Part shown: positions 58,154 through 64,000 of the stretch, piece by piece
Position numbering within the stretch: position 1 is the stretch's first letter
Layout of the letters: each line of letters begins with the position of its first letter
Assembly (NCBI GenBank): GCA_964517675.1
Contig: CAZFEL010000001.1
Location: 124,001 to 188,000 of the forward strand
Reading direction: 5' to 3'
DNA length: 64,000 bases
DNA from: Asbonarchaeum sp964517675
GTDB taxonomy: Archaea; Nanohalarchaeota; Nanosalinia; Nanosalinales; Nanoanaerosalinaceae
Notes under the pieces: model-generated
Databases searched by the model: none
The model's input: only the letters and a program-made list of their open reading frames with translations
What the model was told of the DNA's origin: nothing
Program-made: the position numbers and the translations under genes

Positions 58154-59593
58154 ATGGTGCGGCAGGAGTCGGATTCACTGGCCGAGGTCGAGGTCCCGGA
58201 TGATGCCTATTATGGCTCGTTCACGGTCCGGGCACAGAAGAACTTCGATATAACGGGCGAGACAGTCTCGATGGAGCTGATACGGAAGGTAGCCCTGGTC
58301 AAAAAGGCAGCTGCTATGGTGAACGCCCACAACGGCGACCTCGACCAGGAGACGGCAGAAGCGATCGTCGAGGCCGCCGAGGAGGTCCTCGCTGGCGACC
58401 ATGACGACCAGTTCGTCCTCGACCCGATCCAGGCCGGTGCCGGGACGCCCTTGCACATGAACGTCAACGAGGTCATCGCGAACCGCGCCACAGAGCTCCT
58501 CGGCGGCGAGAAAGGACAGTACCGTGTCCACCCGAATGATGATGTCAACATGGGCCAGTCGACGAACAACGTGGTACCGACGGCGCTGCGGCTGGCACTG
58601 CTCGATCTGTCGGACGAGCTCGTGGACGCGATCGATGAGCTAGCGGAGACCTTCCGCGACCGCGCTGACGAACACGATGACATTGTCAAGGTCGGCAGGA
58701 CCCATCTCCAGGATGCTGTCCCGGTGACGGTCGGGCAGGAGTTCGGTGCATGGGCACGGACCTGTGAGAAGGGCAGAGAGCGGATCGAACGGAGCAGGGA
58801 CGAGCTCCGCGAGCTGGGTATCGGTGGCAACGCGGTCGGGACGGGGATCAACACCAGGCCGTCCTTCCGGCAGGATCTCGTCGATGAGCTGGCCGAGATG
58901 ACCGGCCGCGAGCTCCGGATGACCGCGGACAACGTCCAGCTGACCCAGAGCATGGCGCCGTTTTCATCGTTCACTGGGACGGTCGAGACGTTCGCCTCGG
59001 ACCTGCTGAAGGTGACGGACGATCTCCAGGTGCTGAACTCGGGCCCGGTCGCGGGGATCGGCGAGCTGGACCTCCCGGAGGTCGAGCCCGGCTCATCGAT
59101 CATGCCGGGGAAGGTCAACCCCTCGATCGTGGAGGCGACACAGATGACGTGCCTGCAGGCGATAGGGAACCACGAGACCGTCGCTGCCGCTTCGCGCGAG
59201 GGCGACCTCGAGATGAACGTGATGGCCCCGGTGATAGCGAAAAACGCCATCGGCATGGTCTCGGCGATGACGAACGCTGTACGGATGCTTGCAGAGCGGT
59301 GTATCGAGGACCTCGCTGTCGATGCGGGGCGGATCGAGGAGCTGTTCGCGGGCTCGACCGCGGTTGCGACGGCACTGAGCCCCTACATCGGCTACGACCG
59401 GACGGCGGAGGCGGTCCATGCGGCACTCGATGAGGAAAGACCGGTCCGGGAGATCGTGGCAGAGCGCGGCTGGATGACCGACGATGAGCTGGATGCGGTG
59501 CTGGACCCTGACCGGATGACGGCACCCCGTGGTATCGATACTGAACTGAGAGAGACCGTACGAACGCGTTTGGAGGAGAACGATGATGGATGA
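58154..59593 (+). CDS. fumC: Class II fumarase (fumarase/aspartase family)
   Basis: 479 residues from ATG 58154. Family signature GSSIMPGKVNP (about residues 314-324), preceded by NVNEVIANRA, HPNDDVNMGQSTNN and GRTHLQDAVPVTVGQEF. Fumarase and aspartate ammonia-lyase share all these motifs; the TCA cluster favours fumarase. 11 nt overlap with methionine aminopeptidase. Confidence 0.87.
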   Translation: MVRQESDSLAEVEVPDDAYYGSFTVRAQKNFDITGETVSMELIRKVALVKKAAAMVNAHNGDLDQETAEAIVEAAEEVLAGDHDDQFVLDPIQAGAGTPLHMNVNEVIANRATELLGGEKGQYRVHPNDDVNMGQSTNNVVPTALRLALLDLSDELVDAIDELAETFRDRADEHDDIVKVGRTHLQDAVPVTVGQEFGAWARTCEKGRERIERSRDELRELGIGGNAVGTGINTRPSFRQDLVDELAEMTGRELRMTADNVQLTQSMAPFSSFTGTVETFASDLLKVTDDLQVLNSGPVAGIGELDLPEVEPGSSIMPGKVNPSIVEATQMTCLQAIGNHETVAAASREGDLEMNVMAPVIAKNAIGMVSAMTNAVRMLAERCIEDLAVDAGRIEELFAGSTAVATALSPYIGYDRTAEAVHAALDEERPVREIVAERGWMTDDELDAVLDPDRMTAPRGIDTELRETVRTRLEENDDG

Positions 59594-60467
59594 AGAGGTG
59601 AAGGAGAACTACATCGAGGCAGGACGGATCACGAAGGAGGCCCGCGAGACTGCAAAGGAGATGGCGGAGCCGGGCGTCAAACTGGAGGACATCGCCGAGC
59701 GGGCGGAACAGCTGATACGCGATGAGGGCGCCCGACCGGCGTTCCCTGTCAATCTCTCTGTTAACGAAGAGGCGGCCCATTACACCCCGGAGATGAACGA
59801 TGACAGGGAGCTGTCGGAGGGCGATGTGCTCAAGATCGATCTCGGCGCCCAGATTGACGGCTATATCGGTGACACGGCGGTGACCGTCGATCTCGGTGAT
59901 AACGAGGCGCTCGTGGATGCCTCCGCTGCTGCCCTGGAGCGGGTGCTTGACGCTGTCGAGCCCGGTCTTGAGGCCGGTGAGATCGGCAGGATGATCCAGG
60001 AGGAGATCGAGTCCTCCGGGTTCAAGCCGATCCGGAACCTGGGCGGCCACGGGCTGGAGCAGTACACCCAGCACAGCGGCGAGAGGATCCCGAACGTGGA
60101 GACTTCATCATCGATGCAGCTGGAACCAGGCAATGCGTATGCGATCGAGCCGTTCGCGACGGATGGGGAGGGGAAGGTCCACGATGGCTCGCCCGGTAAC
60201 ATCTACAAGTACGAGGGCGGGAAATCCCGCGACAGGACGGCCAGGAAGATACTGGGGCGGGTGAAAGAGAAGTACAAGACCCTGCCCTTTACCTCGCGGT
60301 GGTTTGATGTCTCACCGGCCCGCCTGAAGCTGGCCTTCCGGAATCTCGTACAGGGCGGGGTCTTCCACGAGTACGATGTCCTCAGGGAACGGGACGGCAC
60401 CCTTGTCAGCCAGAAGGAACACACCATCCTGGTGCTGGAGGATGAGGTCCTTGTGACGACGCGGTGA
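59583..60467 (+). CDS. map: Methionine aminopeptidase type 2
   Basis: 294 residues from ATG 59583, overlapping the fumarase end. Metal ligands are Asp86 (KIDLG), Asp97 (GDTAV), His in GGHGLEQY, Glu in AIEPF and Glu in QKEHTI; the insert of about 60 residues before the last Glu marks type 2. It removes N-terminal Met from nascent proteins. Translational coupling to fumarase looks incidental. Confidence 0.94.
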   Translation: MMDEEVKENYIEAGRITKEARETAKEMAEPGVKLEDIAERAEQLIRDEGARPAFPVNLSVNEEAAHYTPEMNDDRELSEGDVLKIDLGAQIDGYIGDTAVTVDLGDNEALVDASAAALERVLDAVEPGLEAGEIGRMIQEEIESSGFKPIRNLGGHGLEQYTQHSGERIPNVETSSSMQLEPGNAYAIEPFATDGEGKVHDGSPGNIYKYEGGKSRDRTARKILGRVKEKYKTLPFTSRWFDVSPARLKLAFRNLVQGGVFHEYDVLRERDGTLVSQKEHTILVLEDEVLVTTR

Positions 60468-60471
60468 CAGG

Positions 60472-60714
60472 ATGGAGTTCGACGATGACCTCCGGTCGGA
60501 CCTGAAGGCCGCTGTGGCACGCGGATTGATAAGTGTCGCGTTCGCGGTCCCGATAGCCTATGTCGCCCTCGATATCTACGTGAGCATGACGGTCAGTGTG
60601 GTGGAGGACCCGGAGCTGTATGGGACGATGGTCCGCGGGGCTATGTATGCTGTCGGCTCCGGCTCCTTTTTCTCCGGCTTGTTCTCGACGCTGTTCGCGC
60701 TACGAAGGGAGTGA
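60472..60714 (+). CDS. Small two-helix membrane protein, function unknown
   Basis: 80 residues: LISVAFAVPIAYVALDIYVSM and MYAVGSGSFFSGLFSTLFAL are two membrane helices; acidic N-terminus. It begins 4 nt after map and would be co-transcribed. Confidence 0.65.
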   Translation: MEFDDDLRSDLKAAVARGLISVAFAVPIAYVALDIYVSMTVSVVEDPELYGTMVRGAMYAVGSGSFFSGLFSTLFALRRE

Positions 60715-60746
60715 AAGGGGAAGAAGAGAAAAGGAAGGGGTCGGCC
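60715..60746 (-). terminator. T-rich terminator of cdc48
   Basis: On the minus strand after the cdc48 stop the sequence reads CCTTCCTTTTCTCTTC, a pyrimidine tract. Confidence 0.4.
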
Positions 60747-63026
60747 TCAGCCGAAGTAGTCCGGCTGGGCCTGGCCGCCTGAGCTCTCGAACTCATCGAC
60801 CTTTTCCTCGAACTCTTTGATGTCTTGCTCCTCGGCGGACGGTGAGGCGTTCTCGATGGCCTCATCGAAGTCCGCCATGGTGACGGTGCCTGCCTCGAGG
60901 TCCGACCGGAGGGCGTTCATGCCGGCCTCCCGGCAGACAGCCGCGATGTCGGAGCCGACGTATTTCTCGGTCCGCTCGGACAGGGCATCGAGGTCGATGT
61001 CGTCGGCGAGGGGCATGTTCTCTGTGTGGACGTCGAAGATCTTCCTGCGTGCCTCCTCGTCCGGCACCGGGATGTAGAGGTGCCTGTCGAGCCGTCCGGG
61101 CCGGAGGACGGCTGGATCGATGATGTCGGGTCTGTTGGTGGTCGCGATGACCATCACGCCCTCGAGGTCCTCGATCCCGTCGAGCTCGGAGAGGAGCTGG
61201 TTGACGACCCGGTCGGTGGAGCCGGAATCGCCCATGTGGCCTCTCCGCGGTGCGATGGCATCGATCTCGTCGATGAACAGGACACAAGGTGCGACCTGCC
61301 GTGCCTTGGAGAACATCTTCCTGATGGCTTTCTCGGACTCCCCGACCCACTTCGAGAAGATCTGTGGGCCTTTGATGGAGATGAAGTTGGCCTGGGACTC
61401 GTTGGCGACGGCCTTTGCTAGCAGGGTCTTGCCGGTCCCTGGCAGGCCGTACAGGAGGACGCCTTTGGGCACGTCGATCCCCATGCGCTTGAAGGCGTCT
61501 GGCTCGTTGAGCGGCCATTCGACCATCTCCCGGAGTTTCTGTTTGACGTCTTCGAGCCCGCCGACGTCCTCCCAGGAGACCTGTGGTGTCTGGACGAGGA
61601 CCTCCCGCATGGCGGACGGTTCGACCAGCCGCATGCCGTTCTGGAAGTCATCGTCGGTGACGATGAGCTTGTCGAGTATCTCTTCGTTGAGCTCGTCGTC
61701 ATCGAGGTCGATGTCGGGGAGCACGCGTCTGAGCGTGGTCATGGCTGCCTCCTTGCAGACGGCTTCCATGTCGGCCCCGACGTAGCCGTGGGTGGAGTCC
61801 GCAATCGCATCGAGGTCGATGTTGTCCTCCATCGGCATGTTCCGGGTGTGGATCTGGAGGATCTCTTTGCGGCCGTCCCTGTCGGGGACACCGATCTCGA
61901 TCTCGCGGTCGAACCGGCCTGGTCGCCGCAGTGCCTCGTCGATGTCGTCCGGTCTGTTCGTGGCCGCGATCACGATGACGTTCTCCCGTGCCTCGAGGCC
62001 GTCCATCATCGAGAGGAGCTGGGAGACGACGCGGCGCTCGACCTCGCCCTGTCCGTCGCCACGCTTGGGTGCGAGGGAGTCGAGCTCGTCGATGAAGATG
62101 ATCGCCGGAGAGTTGTCCCGTGCCTCCTCGAAGACCTCCCGGAGTTTCTTCTCGGATTCGCCGTAGAACTTCGACATGATCTCCGGTCCCTTGATATCGG
62201 TGAAGTAGGCGTCGGATTCGTTGGCGACGGCCTTCGCGATCAGTGTCTTACCTGTGCCGGGTGGTCCGTGGAGCAAGACGCCGCTGGGGGCATCGATGCC
62301 GAGCTGCTGGAAGACCTCGGGGTGCTTAAGCGGCAGCTCGATCATCTCGCGGACCTTCTGGATCTCATCGTCCAGGCCACCGATGTCCTCGTAGGTGACC
62401 TCGGGGACCCGTGGTCCTGCCTCTGATTCATCGACCGCCTGCTGTTTGACCTCGATCTCGGTATTCTCTGTTATCATGACGGGGCCGTCTGGCTGGCTGG
62501 AGACGACCATGAGCTTGGTCTCCCCGAGCCCGAAGTTGCCGAAGAAGTCGTCCATGTCGAACATATCCTCGAAGAAGCTCCTGCGGCGCTGGCGCCCGCC
62601 TGATCCGGGGACGAGGATGTCCTGATCGGTGACCGGCCGGCCGACGAGTGTCCGCCGGAAGATGGAGGGGTTCGAGACCTGGATGATGACGCCTTCCTCT
62701 GCGGGGGCGAGGACGACCTTCTCGGCCTCTTTGACGTCGGTGGGACTGATCTCGACCTTCTCGCCGAGTGATGTGCCGGCGTTCTTACGGATGTACCCGT
62801 CCATCCGGATGACGCCGAGACCGGCGTCCTGCGGGAGGCTCTTTGCGACCTTCGCTACCGTCTCGCGGTTGCCGTGGATCGTGACCGGGTCGCCTTCGCG
62901 TATCCCGAGTTTCTCCATGACCTGGGAGTCGATCCGGACGATGCCGGAGCCGATGTCTTCCTGCAGTGTTGAGGGTACTTCGCCGACGCGGAGCTTGACC
63001 GTGTGTTCGTTGCTGTCTTCGGGCAT
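60747..63026 (-). CDS. cdc48: CDC48/VCP-like AAA+ ATPase
   Basis: 759 residues. N-terminal double-psi barrel/CDC48_2 domains (about 1-180) precede D1 with GPPGTGKTLIAK (Walker A, about 243-254) and IIFIDELD, then D2 with GLPGTGKTLLAK (about 530-541) and VLFIDEID. Arg fingers are intact. It unfolds ubiquitin-free substrates for the proteasome. GGTGATCATCA just before the ATG is a Shine-Dalgarno identical to the dnaG leader. The C-terminus (QAQPDYFG) is a proteasome-type tail. Confidence 0.95.
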   Translation of the reverse strand: MPEDSNEHTVKLRVGEVPSTLQEDIGSGIVRIDSQVMEKLGIREGDPVTIHGNRETVAKVAKSLPQDAGLGVIRMDGYIRKNAGTSLGEKVEISPTDVKEAEKVVLAPAEEGVIIQVSNPSIFRRTLVGRPVTDQDILVPGSGGRQRRRSFFEDMFDMDDFFGNFGLGETKLMVVSSQPDGPVMITENTEIEVKQQAVDESEAGPRVPEVTYEDIGGLDDEIQKVREMIELPLKHPEVFQQLGIDAPSGVLLHGPPGTGKTLIAKAVANESDAYFTDIKGPEIMSKFYGESEKKLREVFEEARDNSPAIIFIDELDSLAPKRGDGQGEVERRVVSQLLSMMDGLEARENVIVIAATNRPDDIDEALRRPGRFDREIEIGVPDRDGRKEILQIHTRNMPMEDNIDLDAIADSTHGYVGADMEAVCKEAAMTTLRRVLPDIDLDDDELNEEILDKLIVTDDDFQNGMRLVEPSAMREVLVQTPQVSWEDVGGLEDVKQKLREMVEWPLNEPDAFKRMGIDVPKGVLLYGLPGTGKTLLAKAVANESQANFISIKGPQIFSKWVGESEKAIRKMFSKARQVAPCVLFIDEIDAIAPRRGHMGDSGSTDRVVNQLLSELDGIEDLEGVMVIATTNRPDIIDPAVLRPGRLDRHLYIPVPDEEARRKIFDVHTENMPLADDIDLDALSERTEKYVGSDIAAVCREAGMNALRSDLEAGTVTMADFDEAIENASPSAEEQDIKEFEEKVDEFESSGGQAQPDYFG

Positions 63027-63042
63027 TGATGATCACCAGTGA

Positions 63043-63384
63043 TTATGTGTCGTTGTCCTGTAGCGGCTTATCGACCGTGTCCCAGTCCTCGCCGTCGAGG
63101 ATGACAGGGTAGGTGGTGTACTCGACCTTCCCACCCCATTCATCGAGGTACTCGATGAACCGGTCCTTGTGCCGCTGTGCTATGATGATGACGGAGTCCT
63201 CGACCTTGATTGAGGGGATCTTCCCGAGGAGGCCCTCTTTCTCGTAATGGTAGACCTTATCGTCCTTCCGGACGGTCTGCTTGTAGCCGAACAGACCGCG
63301 GTAGAACTTGTTCCGTTCGTAGAGGGAGTCGAACCGCTCCCGGTCCGTGTCGTAGGCGATCAGGAGGGCCCGGTGTTCCGCCAT
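63043..63384 (-). CDS. Small basic protein upstream of cdc48, function unknown
   Basis: 113 residues from ATG 63384 (minus-strand ACTTAAAGG about 27 bp upstream). AEHRALLIAYDTDRERFDSLYERNKFYRGLFGYKQTVRKDDKVYHYEKEG suggests an alpha/beta domain rich in Tyr and basics, followed by SVIIIAQRHKDRFIEYLDEWG. No family recognised. It ends 16 nt before cdc48 and is probably co-transcribed. Confidence 0.75.
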   Translation of the reverse strand: MAEHRALLIAYDTDRERFDSLYERNKFYRGLFGYKQTVRKDDKVYHYEKEGLLGKIPSIKVEDSVIIIAQRHKDRFIEYLDEWGGKVEYTTYPVILDGEDWDTVDKPLQDNDT

Positions 63385-63493
63385 CGGTTTTGTATACGTG
63401 CCTACAACCTTTAAGTCGTTTTTGTTTCCCTCAACAAAAACTCGTGCCCGAGCATGCTGTAAGGATAAAAGCCTGGGTCCGTAAGTCATTTCC

Positions 63494-64000
63494 ATGGATA
63501 CGCCCGAGCGCCTGTCGCTGGACTGCGAGCCGCTGGACGATCTCCTCGGCGGTGGTCTGGAGGCAGGCACCATCACGAACGTCTACGGCGCATCCGGGAC
63601 CGGCAAGACGAACATCTGCGTGCAGGCGATTGCGTCCTGCCTTGAGGACGGCGGGACGGCGCTTTTCGTGGACACGGAGGGAGGGTTCTCTGCGGAGCGG
63701 TTTCTCCAGATCCACGATGACAGGGAGGCACTGGACCGGCTGCTGGTCGTGGAGCCGACGACGTTCGAGGACCAGAAAGGCAGGTTCGACGAGCTCGAGG
63801 ACGTCGTGACGGAGGAGGGCGTCGACCTGCTGGTGGTCGATTCCCTGGTCGCGCTGTACCGGATCCGGCTGCAGGATGAGGACGCTTCAGAGACGAACAG
63901 GGAGCTGTCCCGGCAGCTGTCGATCCTCTCGAAGATCGCACGCGAACAGGACATCCCTGTGCTGATCACGAACCAGGTGTACTCGCCGTTCGAGTCGGAT
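63494..64000 (+). CDS. radB: RadB recombinase paralog (C-terminus beyond window)
   Basis: 169 residues to the window end. GATAAAAGC about 25 bp upstream of ATG 63494. Walker A GASGTGKTN (about 33-41), Walker B LLVVDSLV (about 113-120); no HhH domain at the N-terminus, which separates RadB from RadA. It modulates RadA filaments. Divergent from the cdc48 operon. Confidence 0.9.
   Translation, partial: MDTPERLSLDCEPLDDLLGGGLEAGTITNVYGASGTGKTNICVQAIASCLEDGGTALFVDTEGGFSAERFLQIHDDREALDRLLVVEPTTFEDQKGRFDELEDVVTEEGVDLLVVDSLVALYRIRLQDEDASETNRELSRQLSILSKIAREQDIPVLITNQVYSPFESD

Noticed and set aside
1..64000. CRISPR arrays, insertion sequences and transposases
   Set aside because: No regularly spaced identical repeats of 24-40 bp and no transposase or integrase motif were seen on either strand.

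Overview
The window looks like a chromosomal segment from an archaeon of the euryarchaeal/DPANN side of the tree. It has GC-rich DNA and moderately acidic proteins. The archaeal assignment rests on both subunits of D-family DNA polymerase, Orc1/Cdc6, RadA and RadB, two single-fold histones, archaeal DnaG, NAC, CDC48, an AglB/STT3 oligosaccharyltransferase, type 2 methionine aminopeptidase and TATA boxes about 26 bp before many start codons. Many starts therefore look leaderless; a minority (dnaG, cdc48, polD small subunit, malic enzyme) have Shine-Dalgarno sequences. The Asp/Glu-rich proteins, Tat substrates and TCA-cycle enzymes suggest a halophilic or halotolerant heterotroph. I cannot name the lineage. 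No tRNA, rRNA, CRISPR array or insertion sequence was recognised.

Layout. 0-6 kb (minus): a tight N-glycosylation operon (aglB, a GlcNAc-1-P transferase, a lipid-sugar-dependent glycosyltransferase and a GT2 dolichyl-phosphate sugar synthase). It diverges from secF-secD (6.1-8.7 kb) across one palindromic TATA box. 8.7-10.0 kb: an AT-rich insert encoding a Tat-exported trypsin-like protease. 10-15 kb: a sequon-rich anchored protein, NAC, a TctA-like transporter, an SDR, a winged-helix protein, a Na/Pi-type transporter and a PH-SHOCT protein. 15.2-22.2 kb: a probable replication origin with ORB-like elements on both sides of orc1-polD1-polD2, plus four copies of an unexplained 15-bp palindrome. 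22.2-28.3 kb: a CBS protein, a zinc ribbon, adenylate kinase, an indoleamine-2,3-dioxygenase-like protein, three tandem paralogs of unknown function, a structured RNA candidate, DUF167 and dnaG. 28.3-34.2 kb: a voltage-sensor-like protein with an over-long S4, an M29 peptidase, tldD/tldE, a coiled-coil HTH protein, an OB-fold protein and ThpR.

34.3-38.4 kb: an AAA+ ATPase, a PRC-barrel protein, the histone-RPA-radA operon and a MarR-like regulator. 38.4-39.5 kb: a second AT-rich insert with a PD-(D/E)XK-like nuclease. 39.5-41.5 kb: a gene-poor stretch with structured DNA/RNA and a Tat lipoprotein gene carrying an apparent one-base frameshift. 41.5-48 kb: an exonuclease, a second histone, a coiled-coil protein, a PfkB kinase, family B polymerase and an SGNH hydrolase. 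48-60 kb: PrpD with a short upstream ORF, a ComA-like protein, a cation exchanger and a TCA group (citrate synthase, malate dehydrogenase, isocitrate dehydrogenase, malic enzyme, succinate dehydrogenase/fumarate reductase flavoprotein, fumarase). 59.6-64 kb: methionine aminopeptidase, CDC48 and radB, which is cut by the window edge.

Genes work in visible groups: glycosylation with Sec export; initiation (origin, Orc1, PolD, dnaG, RPA, RadA/B, PolB) with chromatin (two histones); central carbon metabolism; and protein quality control (NAC, MAP, CDC48, TldD/E).
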